Notes: generated from the sequence alone by a model not told the origin. A DNA stretch of 64,000 nucleotides from Arthrobacter sp. Alg241-R88 (GCF_900537115.1 NZ_UNRG01000006.1:111665-175664), one strand, 5' to 3'. Shown: positions 26,376 to 35,670, counted from the first letter of the stretch. Numbers and translations are program-made.

Positions 26376-29252
26376 TTAGACCCCGAGATCAACCCGGTCC
26401 CTGGACTGGTTGCTGCGCGCCTGCATGGCGTGGCCGCCCAGGCTTCCGCCCGTGCCGGAAACCGGCTTCACCCGCCGGAACGCGGCGAGAATGGCCCGCC
26501 CCACCACAACGATTCCGATGATCGTGGTGACGGCACGCAAGGTGTCCCAGCCCGCCGTCGACGTCACCAGCGAGTAGAGCAAGAAGCTGCTGAGGTTGGT
26601 GCCCAGCGGCGCACCGGGCTCGTACGAGATGCCGGTGCCGGCGCCCACCGCGAATGGCCAGAACCACAAGTTGGTCAGCAGTCCGAACAGGTAGGACGCC
26701 ACGGCACCGTAAACGCACAGCATCCACAGTTCCGCTTTGCCGCGCACCCGGCGGGGGAGCAGGCCGGCGCCCGCGCCCACCCACGCACAGGCGAAGATCT
26801 GGAACGGCGTCCAGGGTCCGATCCCACCCCACACCGCGCTGGAGACGGCGATGGTGGCGGCGCCAAGCAGCAGTCCGAAACGGGCACCGAACGCCCGGCC
26901 GGCCAGGATCAGCAGGATAAAAACTGCCTCCACACCCCCGACGCCGGTGCTCACCACCCGCACCGCCGAACCTACCGCTGCCAGGACGCCGAGCAGCGCC
27001 ACCATATGTGCCGAACGGACCGAGCCGTCCAAGGAAACGACGACGGCGACCGCGGCGACGGGCGCGATGGCCAACGCCGCGTAGGGCAGGGCCGCGACGG
27101 CGTCCTGCGGAAGGGCCGCGGCGAGCAGCGGCCAGCAGAATGCCCCGAGGGCCAGAAGGTTTGCGGCTGCGAGGACGGCGAGTTCGACGCCGCGCGGCAT
27201 CCGGACGCGGTGCTGCCTTTCCTTGCCATGCGAGTCTGGTTGCTCGTCACCTACCGCTGGTTTTGGTCCGGCACCTGCCTTCCGGAGAAGCAGAGGTGCC
27301 GGTTCCGGCGCGTTGTCCTCCACGGCAGAGGGCGCGACGCCGTCACGCATCGGGAGGATCCGGGCGCCGAGGCTGTTGGCAAAGCCGTGGTCGTGGGTGG
27401 CGATCAGCACTGCTGCGCCGGCGTCCGCTGCCGCCCGCAGCGCTGCAGAGACTGCCGTGCGCGCGGCTGGATCGAGGCCGCGGGTGGGCTCGTCGATCAG
27501 GAGGACCTGGGGATGGTCCATGGTCTGCAGCGCGATGGCCAGGATCCTGCGCTCGCCTGCAGAGAGGTCCCGCGGATGCTCGTGCCCGACGGGAATGGCG
27601 ATGTCGCCCCGCAACCGGGCAAGGTGTGCAGCTGCGGAACCAGGCGCAGGGTGTCCGCCGTTCTTTCGGCGCACAAGGCGCCGCTCGCCCGCCCGAAGCT
27701 CGCCCTCGACCGTATCCCTCGTGAAGAGGTCGTCCGAGGCGTCCGGCACCAAGGCCACGCGGACGCCGTCGGCCGTGCCGCCGTCGTACGTTTTTATACC
27801 GCCCGTGCCTTCAGCGCCCGTGCCCTCACCCAGTGCGAGCGCCACGAGCAGGGAGGACTTCCCGGCCCCGTTCGGCCCCACCAAGGCGACCACTTCACCG
27901 CGGTGCAGCGTGAGGGACGCGTCGCGCACAAGTGGCTTGCCCTTGCGGTGCACCGCAAGGTTTGTCGCCGCCAGCACGGGAGGGACGTCCACCGGCTGGG
28001 CCTGCGCCGGAATGGCCCGGACGGGGGCGGAAGGCGCGGACGGCGCGGCACCCGGCACGAGCGCGCGGTCATCAATGGTCCACCATGAATCCGCGATCGG
28101 CACGAGCGCTTCCGCCCGATGTTCCGCCACAATAATGCAGACACCGGCATCGCGGGCGAGGGCGTTAAGTACGTTGATGACGCGTCTGCGGGCTGCGGTG
28201 TCGAGGTCGGCCAGGGGCTCATCCACCAGGAGCAGGGCCGGATGGTCCACGACCGCGGCGGCAATGGCGACGAGCGTTGCTTCACCGGCGGAGAGGGTGC
28301 TCGGATTCCGGTCCAGCAGATCGGTCACCCCGATACGCCCGGCGACCTCCAGCACACGGGCCTTGGTGGAAGCGGATGGCAAGCCGCGCAGCTCAAGGGC
28401 GAGGGCGATTTCGTCCCGGACCCGGGTGCTGGCGAAGGCGGCGCGGGGATTCTGCAGGACGACACCTACGGTGCGGGCGGTGTCGCGCGGGGGAGTGGCG
28501 GCACGGTCGGCTCCCGCGACGCGCACGGTGCCGGCGATCTCGCCGCCGTCCACGTGCGAGAGCAAGCCGGCGAGGCCACGCAGGATGGTGGATTTGCCGG
28601 AGCCCGTCGGCCCGGTGATGACCGTGACGGACCCGCTCGACGGCGTGAACCCGGCAACGCGCACCGTCGCGTCACCGATGCGGAACTGGGCGTCCCGGAT
28701 GAGGACCGGGGCTTCAATACCCCGGCCGGGCTGGTGTGCCACCCTGCTCCCAAAGCCGCGCAGCTCCAGAGCCGCGGCAACCCGGCTTGCGTGCTCAAGG
28801 GTGCGCTCGAGGATGGGCACCAGGGCGCGGGGTCCAAACTTTTCGCCCCGCAACCGGAACGCCAGGCGTACGGAGGCAACGGCGTCGGCCAGCGCCGGGA
28901 GTGCAGCCCACGCCACTACGAGAGTCCTGGCCAGGCCCTGCAGGGGGCCGCGGCGGGCCAGGTGCACGAAGCCCCGGGCCACGTCCACGAACGCGTTGAG
29001 CAGGCCGAAGCCGAGGAACATGGCGGCAATCGGGAGGGCGGAGAGGACCGCCTCCCAGAGGCCTTGTCCCGTGACCGGGCCAAGGAAGACCACATGCGCG
29101 TACGGGGCAGGCAGCCGCATGGCGGGCAGGTCAAGCAGGACCGGCCCGCCAATGCCCGCGCCGTTGAAAAGGACGCGGTAGATGACCCGCGCCGCGACGA
29201 AGACGACGGCGAGGGCCGCCGCTGCACGTAACGGCGCGGGTCGGAAGGTCAT
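26376..29252 (-). CDS. Single-chain ECF transporter: EcfT, two EcfA ATPases and S component, probably for cobalamin
   Basis: A 958-residue fusion holding all parts of an energy-coupling factor importer. Residues 1-170 are EcfT-like, with hydrophobic helices and the coupling motif ALELRGFGSR at 161-170. 185-400 is ATPase 1 (Walker A GPTGSGKST at 214-222, STLSAGEA signature at 318-325, LLLVDEPLADLD at 340-351). 425-650 is ATPase 2 (GPNGAGKSS at 459-467, DLSAGERRI at 562-570, VLLIDEPTRGLD at 583-594). About 685-945 is a membrane S component of the cobalamin-type family. The gene overlaps the upstream lipoprotein by ATGA (29249-29252). The S component and that lipoprotein's transcobalamin-like domain suggest vitamin B12 uptake, which MetH would use. 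Confidence 0.9.
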   Translation of the reverse strand: MTFRPAPLRAAAALAVVFVAARVIYRVLFNGAGIGGPVLLDLPAMRLPAPYAHVVFLGPVTGQGLWEAVLSALPIAAMFLGFGLLNAFVDVARGFVHLARRGPLQGLARTLVVAWAALPALADAVASVRLAFRLRGEKFGPRALVPILERTLEHASRVAAALELRGFGSRVAHQPGRGIEAPVLIRDAQFRIGDATVRVAGFTPSSGSVTVITGPTGSGKSTILRGLAGLLSHVDGGEIAGTVRVAGADRAATPPRDTARTVGVVLQNPRAAFASTRVRDEIALALELRGLPSASTKARVLEVAGRIGVTDLLDRNPSTLSAGEATLVAIAAAVVDHPALLLVDEPLADLDTAARRRVINVLNALARDAGVCIIVAEHRAEALVPIADSWWTIDDRALVPGAAPSAPSAPVRAIPAQAQPVDVPPVLAATNLAVHRKGKPLVRDASLTLHRGEVVALVGPNGAGKSSLLVALALGEGTGAEGTGGIKTYDGGTADGVRVALVPDASDDLFTRDTVEGELRAGERRLVRRKNGGHPAPGSAAAHLARLRGDIAIPVGHEHPRDLSAGERRILAIALQTMDHPQVLLIDEPTRGLDPAARTAVSAALRAAADAGAAVLIATHDHGFANSLGARILPMRDGVAPSAVEDNAPEPAPLLLRKAGAGPKPAVGDEQPDSHGKERQHRVRMPRGVELAVLAAANLLALGAFCWPLLAAALPQDAVAALPYAALAIAPVAAVAVVVSLDGSVRSAHMVALLGVLAAVGSAVRVVSTGVGGVEAVFILLILAGRAFGARFGLLLGAATIAVSSAVWGGIGPWTPFQIFACAWVGAGAGLLPRRVRGKAELWMLCVYGAVASYLFGLLTNLWFWPFAVGAGTGISYEPGAPLGTNLSSFLLYSLVTSTAGWDTLRAVTTIIGIVVVGRAILAAFRRVKPVSGTGGSLGGHAMQARSNQSRDRVDLGV

Positions 29253-29797
29253 GCCGCGGAGGCTGCCGGTTCGCCGTCGACCGTGTAGAGCAGTTCCAGG
29301 CTCTCGCCGGGACTGACCTTCAGGGTGGCGAGGCCTTCCTGGGCATAGGCCCAGTCACCGGAGGCCGGCTTGACCCAGAGGGACCAGTACGCGAAAGCGG
29401 CGGGCATGCCCTTGCATTCTTCCCGGTAGGTGCCGGCCTTGTGGGTGATGTCGAAGTCCGCGGCGGGCACACCGTTTACGCGGCACACCAGTTCGGTGGG
29501 GTACTGCTCGGTGCCCTCGGTCTTGATGTTGGCTTCCTTGAGCACGTCCGCAGCGACAGTGGACTCGTCCACCTCTACGCACACGGAGGTGTCGGCGGCG
29601 GCCTGCTTCAGGGCGCCCGAATCAACGATGACCTTTACACCGTCGCAGGGCCCGGAGGCACTGGGTGTGGCACTCGATGAAGTTGCTGCCGAGGAGGCGG
29701 GCTCAGAGGCGGCCGGCTGGGTGGCAGGCGCCGAACAGGCGGCGAGGGAAAACAGGAGACCGGCGGCGGCGAGGGAGCTCGCGGCGGCGGTGCGCAT
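29249..29797 (-). CDS. Lipoprotein with transcobalamin-like (DUF4430) domain
   Basis: A protein of about 182 residues with a lipoprotein signal (AAAGLLFSLAACSAP; lipidated Cys at about 21), a Ser/Ala/Pro-rich linker, and a domain with VCVEVDESTVAADVL, FAYWSLWVKPASGDWAY and VSPGESLELLYTVDG. The YW-x-x-W ... W-x-Y-x-x-x-G pattern is characteristic of DUF4430/transcobalamin-like domains often encoded beside cobalamin ECF transporters. It probably captures B12 outside the membrane for the fused importer, whose start it overlaps by 4 bp. ATG 29797 lacks a Shine-Dalgarno. GTG 29812 with TACCCT six bases upstream could be a leaderless start. Confidence 0.82.
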   Translation of the reverse strand: MRTAAASSLAAAGLLFSLAACSAPATQPAASEPASSAATSSSATPSASGPCDGVKVIVDSGALKQAAADTSVCVEVDESTVAADVLKEANIKTEGTEQYPTELVCRVNGVPAADFDITHKAGTYREECKGMPAAFAYWSLWVKPASGDWAYAQEGLATLKVSPGESLELLYTVDGEPAASAA

Positions 29798-29908
29798 CTT
29801 AGTCAAAGTCACCAGATAAGGGTAGGGCGTTCCTTGCCCGGATCCGGAGGCCGTCACGTTGTATGACGCCGGGCTTCACGTCAGCTGGTGGGTGCGCCGC
29901 CTAAAAGC

Positions 29909-29946
29909 AAGCGGACGACGGCGGGAGGAGCCGCCGTCGTCCGCTT
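29909..29946. terminator. Dispersed palindrome copy A
   Basis: Arms AAGCGGACGACGGCGG and complement (16 bp) around GAGGAG. It belongs to the repeated terminator-like family also at 43657, 45677, 48924 and 54085. It lies in the divergent space between the lipoprotein and the methyltransferase gene. Confidence 0.85.
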
Positions 29947-29988
29947 CCTACTCTTCCTATGCATGGATCAGCGTTATAGCGTGAGGGC

Positions 29989-30876
29989 GTGATCGTCCCC
30001 AACATTTCCCAGGACGCCGTCGCAGTCGCGGATCACTACGACGACCTCGATCCTGTCTATCGCCGGGTGTGGGGTGACCATGTCCATCACGGGCTCTGGG
30101 CGACGGGTCGCGAGGCGGCCGCAGAGGCCGTCGAAGCGCTCGTCGACAAGGTCGGCGATCGTCTGCGTCTTATGCCCGGCGAGGCGTGCGTTGACATCGG
30201 CTGCGGCTATGGCTCCACCGCAAGGCAGCTCGCGGTGACACGCGGGGTGCGCGTCACCGGCTTCACGATCTCCGCTGAGCAGGCCGACTATGCCGCCGCG
30301 CATCCCGTACCCGGCGTAGACATCCGTCTCCGTGACTGGCTTGTCAACGGGCTGCCCGATGCCTCGGTCGATGCCGCATGGGCGATCGAATCGAGCGAGC
30401 ACATGGTTGATAAGCCGAGGTTCTTTGACGAGGCGCATCGCGTGCTGTTGCCCGGAGGCCGCTTCGTCGTCTGCGCGTGGCTCGCCGGGACTGATGCGAG
30501 GGGGTGGAAGGTCCGCCACCTGCTCGAGCCGATCTGCCGCGAAGGGCGCCTGCCCTCGATGGGCACCCGCGAGGAGTACGAAGCGATGGCAATGGCGGCA
30601 GGGTTTACGGTCGAGGGCTATGAAGATGTCAGCCGCCGCGTAGCGCGCACATGGACGGTGTGCGCCCGTCGACTTGTGAAGGCCTTGCTCGTGGACCGCG
30701 AGACCCGCCGCCTCGCCCTCGGCGCCCGCAATCGCATCTTCATCCTGAGCATCCCCCGCCTGATCCTGGCCTACCGCACCGGTGCGATGCGTTATGGGAT
30801 ATTCACGCTGACGAAGGCGCGGGAGAACGGGGCGCCACACGGACCCGGCACGCCAACCCAGCCGGAGCCAGCCTGA
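29989..30876 (+). CDS. SAM-dependent methyltransferase (small-molecule type)
   Basis: A 295-residue class I methyltransferase. Motif I is VDIGCGYGSTARQLA (about residues 66-80). Post-I and acidic positions are in VRVTGFTISAEQADYA. Motif IV is in AWAIESSEHMVDKPRFFDE, and LLPGGRFVVCAW follows. The layout resembles gamma-tocopherol/cycloartenol-type and sarcosine-type methyltransferases, and the extended C-terminus (about 210-295) is helical and basic. The GTG 29989 start has a modest GAGGG site. The substrate is unknown. It stands alone between a palindrome terminator and the DUF222 gene. Confidence 0.85.
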   Translation: MIVPNISQDAVAVADHYDDLDPVYRRVWGDHVHHGLWATGREAAAEAVEALVDKVGDRLRLMPGEACVDIGCGYGSTARQLAVTRGVRVTGFTISAEQADYAAAHPVPGVDIRLRDWLVNGLPDASVDAAWAIESSEHMVDKPRFFDEAHRVLLPGGRFVVCAWLAGTDARGWKVRHLLEPICREGRLPSMGTREEYEAMAMAAGFTVEGYEDVSRRVARTWTVCARRLVKALLVDRETRRLALGARNRIFILSIPRLILAYRTGAMRYGIFTLTKARENGAPHGPGTPTQPEPA

Positions 30877-31010
30877 TCGCCGCCAGAACGTAAAGGTGCG
30901 CGCCTTTGGCTGCGAATTTTTAAGTCGAAACCGGCGAAAGACTCAGCCAAAACGCGACGCCCACGGGTAGCGGCCGTCCGCACCACCCAGCACAAACAGG
31001 ACTTCCGAAA

Positions 31011-32480
31011 ATGTCACACCCTCCTGCCATGCTTGTGGTTATGGAGACCGGTGTGGTTGTCGAAGCGGAAGGCGCGGCGGCGTTGGCGGCTGCCGTCGCC
31101 TCGATGGCAGGGCTGGTTAATGAGCTTGCCGGTGTTGTTGCCCGCCCGATGGCCGCGGATGGAGCTGACCGTCTTCCCGGCGCTGATACTGATCCGTTGC
31201 AGGAGTTTTCCGAAGCGTGTTTGGATGGCCTCGGGGTGTTGGCACGGGTTGAGGCCGTGACGGCGGCGGCCAAGGTCCGGCTTGTGGCCGCCTATGCGGA
31301 AGCCACAGACGCGATGGAGGGGCCGCCGGCCTGCGCGCACGAGGCGACCGCGCAGGAGATGAGCCGCGTGGCAGAAGTCGCGTGTACGCTCACCATCGGC
31401 GAACGCGCCGCAGCCGCCCTCCTTGGGGAAGCCCATGCGCTGACCACCTCGTTGCCGGCGGCACTCGATGCCCTGGAAGCCGGCACCATTGGTTGGCAGC
31501 ATGCCCGCATTGTGGTCGAGGAAACTGCCGGCCTCACGCCCGCGGCAGCCTCGGCCCTCGAGGCACACTTCTTCGGCCCCGACGAACAGGTTCGCGGTGC
31601 CGCACCCGGAGAACTGGTGCCCGCCCGGCTCCGGAGGAAGCTCCGGGCCTGGCGCGAACGCCACCACCCCGAGTCAATTGAGGAACGCCATGCGAAGAGC
31701 GCGGACCGGCGGATGGAGTACAGCCCGGACCGGGACGGCATGGCTTGGATCTCGCTGTACGTTCCCGGGGCTACTGCCTGTGCCATCCGGAACAGGACAA
31801 CCGCGCAGGCCCGCGGGCTCCAAGGCCCGCAGGAACCACGCACCCTCACCCAGTTGTGCGCCGACATCGCCGCAGGGTTGCTGCTGGGCAGTACAAACCA
31901 CGATGCGGGAGACGTGCCCTCGCCTAAGGCGGAGGTGCTCGTGACCGTTCCCGTCTTCTCCCTTCTCGGCCTGACGGACGAACCCGCCGAAGTCGATGGG
32001 CTGGGGCCGGTCCCGGCGTCGATGGCACGGAAGCTGGTTGCTGACGGTGCTAGCTCGTTCTATCGCGTTCTAGTAGACCCGAGGGATGGAGCGCCGCTGG
32101 AAATCGGGCGCACCAGCTACCGGCTCCCGGAAACACTGAAGCGATGGCTGAAGATGCGGGACGGCAGATGCACCTTCCCGGGCTGCAGCAACCACAGCCT
32201 GGATAATGAGGCGGACCATCTCAAGGCCTGGCAGCATGGCGGGGCCACCGGGATCAGCAACCTTGGACAGGCATGCCCGAAACACCACCGGCTCAAACAC
32301 CGAACGGGGTGGACACCAACAGAGGCAAGCGTGAATCAGCCACCTGGCTGGACGTCACCAACCGGCCGATACTATCCAGCCGAACACCCGGACCGTGAAC
32401 CACCACTCATGCCACCCGGCTGGCTACCCCATACCGTTAGCCCCTTTGAGCAGGTCATACAGGCGCGCCTCGCTGCCTGA
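31011..32480 (+). CDS. DUF222 / HNH endonuclease domain protein (13E12 type)
   Basis: A 489-residue protein of the DUF222 family that is multiplied in many Actinobacteria. The N-terminal helical DUF222 region (about 25-330) is followed by an HNH nuclease fold (about 385-430): RDGRCTFPGCSNHSLDNEAD followed by HLKAWQHGG and CPKHHRLKH. It has the paired Cys, the DH and the final HH expected for metal binding. ATG 31011 has AGGA eight bases upstream. Function is not settled for this family. DNA cleavage is predicted from the domain, and mobility or genome defence roles have been suggested. No partner gene is evident. Confidence 0.92.
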   Translation: MSHPPAMLVVMETGVVVEAEGAAALAAAVASMAGLVNELAGVVARPMAADGADRLPGADTDPLQEFSEACLDGLGVLARVEAVTAAAKVRLVAAYAEATDAMEGPPACAHEATAQEMSRVAEVACTLTIGERAAAALLGEAHALTTSLPAALDALEAGTIGWQHARIVVEETAGLTPAAASALEAHFFGPDEQVRGAAPGELVPARLRRKLRAWRERHHPESIEERHAKSADRRMEYSPDRDGMAWISLYVPGATACAIRNRTTAQARGLQGPQEPRTLTQLCADIAAGLLLGSTNHDAGDVPSPKAEVLVTVPVFSLLGLTDEPAEVDGLGPVPASMARKLVADGASSFYRVLVDPRDGAPLEIGRTSYRLPETLKRWLKMRDGRCTFPGCSNHSLDNEADHLKAWQHGGATGISNLGQACPKHHRLKHRTGWTPTEASVNQPPGWTSPTGRYYPAEHPDREPPLMPPGWLPHTVSPFEQVIQARLAA

Positions 32481-32501
32481 AGCCCGGCTCAGCCTGTCCT
32501 G

Positions 32502-32578
32502 CCTGGACCCTGGTAGTGCACCTGGAACCCGGGTAGTGCGCCTGGACTCTGGTGGTGCGCCTAGAACCTGGTAGTGCC
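32502..32578. repeat. Four tandem 19-20-bp repeats
   Basis: Units CCTGGACCCTGGTAGTGCA, CCTGGAACCCGGGTAGTGCG, CCTGGACTCTGGTGGTGCG and CCTAGAACCTGGTAGTGCC follow head to tail. The last unit overlaps the C-terminal codons and stop of the phospholipase D gene (minus strand), and the others fill the gap to the DUF222 gene. Confidence 0.9.
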
Positions 32579-34174
32579 GCGCATCTTTCGCGGGCGGCCG
32601 TCCGGATCCACCAGGAAGCGGTTTGCAGGAGCCGCCCAGAGTCGTTGAAGGGGCGAGACAGGTGCAGTGCTGTGGTGCCTTACGTGTCCGTTGGGCCGGG
32701 GCGATCGGCGGCCGGTTTTATGCCAATTGTCCAGGGCGTCGGCGGCGGCGTTCCACAGGCCGAGGGCGTCCGCCGGGTCGTGGAGCCGGGGGTCACTCTG
32801 TTCCAGGCCCAGGTGCTCGGCCCAGAGCTGCAGCCGGAGCCTATGGGCCAACGAACGGGAAGCTCCCGGACCAGTGTCTGCGCTTGGCGCTTCCCGCTGA
32901 GCAGCACTAGTATCGATGACTGCGCAGGTCAGCTCGCTGTCCGTGGTCCAGGACCGACGGTTGAAGTTGTCCGACCCGCACGTGAACCAGGTGTCGTCGA
33001 TGATGCAGATCTTGGCATGGACGTAGATCGGCGTCCCGGTTTTGTTCTCGAGGTTGAACACCCCGAATCTGTCCGGCGCAGCGCGGCTTATCGTTTCGAT
33101 GGCACGCAGTTGCCCCAGCCGCTTGGGCGGTCCTCCCAGCGGACCGTCGGAGTCGGGGTAGCGGGGCACCACTGCAATCACATTCAACCCGGGGTTCTGT
33201 TCGAGGGCTGCTGCGATTCCGGCTGCCACCTCAGCCGACCACAGGTACTGGTCCTCGATGTAAATCAGTGAACGGGCCAGGCCAAAGGCTTTTGTGTACG
33301 CCCTGGCAACACTCCGCTCACCATGGGGTGCGAACGGGAACGGCGGATGCTTCACTCCGTAGGTGCGCAGCAGCTGCACAGCGTGGGGGCCAGCCGGTGG
33401 CGGCGGCGGCGCAGTTTCCGGCAGGGGTTCGGGGTGCCGGGGCATATCGGCCAGGCGTTGCAGCAGCATCCGGTACGGTGTGCGGTGGTCCAACGGATGG
33501 GGGTCATTCCACCTTTCCGCGAATAACTCCAGCACGTCCGCCACAACCGGACCGCGCAGTTCGAGGGCGGCATCGTGCCACGGGGGTTGTTCTCCGTACC
33601 GGGGATCCATGTCCACCGCCTGGGGGTCTCCCGAGTGGTCGGCGTCGTCCCGGCGGCTGTGGGAAAGGTCGATCCCGCCAACGAACGCGACGTCCCGCGA
33701 AGGATCATTTCGATTGCGGATGACGAACAATTTCTGGTGATGGCAGCCGAAGAGGCGCACGCGCTGATCCAGCAGCACCTCGCCGCCGGCGTCGTTGATC
33801 TGGCGGCTGAGGTGCTCATTAGACAGGTTGCTCATGGGGGCAGACACACGCTCTCCATGGGACCTCCAGATCAGGCCGCGTACCTCCACTCCCGCCCGTG
33901 CCAACCGGGCCAGCAATTCGCCGATGGTAGGCCCGTCCGGCGTGAGCCGCTCGTCGCCGTCGCCACGCCAGTCGGTAAACCACACACGGTCTCCGGCCTG
34001 CAGAGCGGACAGCTCCTCATGCAGTCGGGCGAAGTAGGTGGCACCGTGAACCAGGGGCCGCACCAGATTGCCCTCCGACCAGGACGGCGATCCATCACCG
34101 CCCGCGTGCACGTCGGTGGCCCCATTCCCCCACTCATCGCCATTCAAGAACCAGTAACCAGCACTACTGTCCAC
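32561..34174 (-). CDS. Phospholipase D-family protein
   Basis: A 537-residue PLD-superfamily hydrolase. The second HKD motif is exact (HAKICIIDDTWFTCGSDNFN, about residues 388-407). The first is HHQKLFVIRNRNDPSRDVAF followed by VGGIDL at 145-170, where the aspartate spacing is stretched, as I remember for bacterial PLDs of this type. No signal peptide is visible, so it is probably cytoplasmic or membrane-associated. The GTG start at 34174 has GGAGGG eight bases upstream. It probably acts on phospholipid phosphodiester bonds. The C-terminal codons lie in a tandem repeat, so the tail (KMRGTTRF) may differ between strains. Confidence 0.88.
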   Translation of the reverse strand: MDSSAGYWFLNGDEWGNGATDVHAGGDGSPSWSEGNLVRPLVHGATYFARLHEELSALQAGDRVWFTDWRGDGDERLTPDGPTIGELLARLARAGVEVRGLIWRSHGERVSAPMSNLSNEHLSRQINDAGGEVLLDQRVRLFGCHHQKLFVIRNRNDPSRDVAFVGGIDLSHSRRDDADHSGDPQAVDMDPRYGEQPPWHDAALELRGPVVADVLELFAERWNDPHPLDHRTPYRMLLQRLADMPRHPEPLPETAPPPPPAGPHAVQLLRTYGVKHPPFPFAPHGERSVARAYTKAFGLARSLIYIEDQYLWSAEVAAGIAAALEQNPGLNVIAVVPRYPDSDGPLGGPPKRLGQLRAIETISRAAPDRFGVFNLENKTGTPIYVHAKICIIDDTWFTCGSDNFNRRSWTTDSELTCAVIDTSAAQREAPSADTGPGASRSLAHRLRLQLWAEHLGLEQSDPRLHDPADALGLWNAAADALDNWHKTGRRSPRPNGHVRHHSTAPVSPLQRLWAAPANRFLVDPDGRPRKMRGTTRF

Positions 34175-34291
34175 TCGTCGTTCCCTCCGGGACCCGAGGC
34201 CGCCCTCATGTCCGGCCTACCCAGTAGTAGCCTACGGCTGTGCTGGTCAATGTCACCGGCCAGGTGATCGGGCAACATTGGCGGACCTTCT

Positions 34292-34765
34292 TTAGAGGCG
34301 GAGTTCCATAAAAACGCTGTGCGGGTCCAGGACATAATCAGCGAACGGCGGGCACTCGGTGAAGCCGTTTCGGGCGTACAGTCGGCGTGCTGAAGAGAAG
34401 TAATCCTCAGTGCCGGTCTCAAGGTAGACACACTCGAGGTTCCGGGCGCGGGCATCATCGAGAATGTGGCGGAGCATCAAGGTAGCTACGCCCCGCCCCC
34501 GTGCGCTTGCCGCAGTGCGCATCGACTTGATCTCGCCATGCATCGCGGAGCCGGAGGGCGCATCCAGGAGCTTGAGCGCGCCGCATCCCAGCAGAGCGCC
34601 GTCCTCACGCGCAGTCCAAAACGTCATTGACGGCGCGGACAGGGCGGAGTGGTCCATGGCATGGACGCTTTCGGCCGGAGAAGTGGCGTACATGTCCGCC
34701 AGGTGTTCGCTGAGGAGCTGATGGACGTCGCCGCGTGCGGGGTCGTCCCGGTCAATGGAAATCAT
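34292..34765 (-). CDS. GNAT family N-acetyltransferase
   Basis: A 157-residue acetyl-CoA-dependent acyltransferase fold. Motif A is in MRTAASARGRGVATLMLRHI (about 82-101), with the R-x-x-G-x-A pyrophosphate loop. VYLETGTEDYFSSARRLYAR followed by NGFTECPPFADY forms the C-terminal part. The end resembles PanZ/YafP-like stand-alone GNATs acting on amino acids or small peptides. ATG 34765 opens the frame. It is followed downstream by the PLD gene on the same strand with a 117-base gap. The substrate is unknown. Confidence 0.88.
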   Translation of the reverse strand: MISIDRDDPARGDVHQLLSEHLADMYATSPAESVHAMDHSALSAPSMTFWTAREDGALLGCGALKLLDAPSGSAMHGEIKSMRTAASARGRGVATLMLRHILDDARARNLECVYLETGTEDYFSSARRLYARNGFTECPPFADYVLDPHSVFMELRL

Positions 34766-34796
34766 CGGCTCAAATCTACCTGCTGTCGTGGAACCC

Positions 34797-35594
34797 CTAG
34801 TAGACGGAGCCCTCGAGCAGTTCCGAGAGTCTCCCGGCGGCGCGGCGGAGTTCCGGCACCCCGGCTTTTAGCGTCGCTTCGCTGGCTGCCTCAACAGGGC
34901 TGGTGAGTGAGATGGACTCACTGGGGCGCCCCAGCCTGTTTGGCACGGCGACGGCCACCGAGACAACTCCTGTGGCCCGCTCGTCCGCTGAGTATGCGTA
35001 GTCAGCGGACGGCTCAGGCAGCCGGGAGCGCAACGACTCCACCGTGAACGCGGCGCCCTCCTGGCCCCCTGCGATTGCCGCGGCCACCACCTGCTGGAGT
35101 TCGTCGTCGGACGCTGACGCGAGCAGGATCTTCCCCGCAGCACCCAGCGTGAGGGGGAGCCGCTTACCCAGGGGCAGGTCATACCGGAGGGGAGCCTCGC
35201 CGTCGACCCGGGCCACAAGGATGCGCTCGAAACCGAGCCGTGTATAGAGCGACGCCGTAAGCCCGGTCTGGGAGGCCACCTGCTGAAGGACCGGGCGGGC
35301 GGAGACGACGAGCGGGTCATTCTCGAGAAAGCTGCGGGCGGCGGGCAGGACGGCCGGGCCGATCCGGTAGGACTTGTCCGTCTGGCTGACCATGCCGAAA
35401 TCCTGAAGCACCCGCAGGATTCTCAGGGTGGTGGGCAGGCTCATCCCACAGGCCTTGGCAAGATCGCTGAGCCGCTGCGGGCGCTCCGCCCGCTGAAGCT
35501 CCGCGAAGACCTCCAGGGCCCTGGAGAGGGAGCGCATGTTGGAGGCCTTGGGGCCCTCCTCGGCCGAAGGTTCCGTGGATGTCGTCATCGCCAT
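34797..35594 (-). CDS. IclR-family transcriptional regulator
   Basis: A 265-residue regulator. The winged helix-turn-helix is at about 25-80 (RLSDLAKACGMSLPTTLRIL then RVLQDFGMV). The C-terminal effector domain is at about 95-260 (TASLYTRLGFERILVARVDG, LPLTLGAAGKILLAS). It is divergent from the tctBAC operon and most likely controls it in response to a carboxylate or aromatic intermediate. ATG 35594 and 35588 are both possible. Two dyad-like sites, TTTCATTCTATGTAA (35597) and TTTCATTCTGTGAAA (35671), lie in the shared promoter. Confidence 0.9.
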   Translation of the reverse strand: MAMTTSTEPSAEEGPKASNMRSLSRALEVFAELQRAERPQRLSDLAKACGMSLPTTLRILRVLQDFGMVSQTDKSYRIGPAVLPAARSFLENDPLVVSARPVLQQVASQTGLTASLYTRLGFERILVARVDGEAPLRYDLPLGKRLPLTLGAAGKILLASASDDELQQVVAAAIAGGQEGAAFTVESLRSRLPEPSADYAYSADERATGVVSVAVAVPNRLGRPSESISLTSPVEAASEATLKAGVPELRRAAGRLSELLEGSVY

Positions 35595-35596
35595 TC

Positions 35597-35611
35597 TTTC
35601 ATTCTATGTAA
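35597..35611. promoter_or_regulatory. IclR-type operator candidate 1
   Basis: TTTCATTCTATGTAA is an imperfect copy of the palindrome at 35671, placed right at the start of the iclR gene. This suggests autoregulation. Confidence 0.45.
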
Positions 35612-35670
35612 GTTTCTTGCGCTTGACAGTAGGTGTGTCTGCTGTCACTATTTCTCTGTACGCAATATAG

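Noticed and set aside
25989..29231. Long plus-strand open frames (up to 699 and 652 codons) over the ECF transporter
   Set aside because: They are shadows of the minus-strand fusion gene, with no family motifs and Arg/Pro/Ala-rich composition.
29820..29988. Cobalamin riboswitch before the predicted B12 importer
   Set aside because: The space between the lipoprotein start and the divergent methyltransferase is too short and is taken by palindrome A. No conserved aptamer core is visible.
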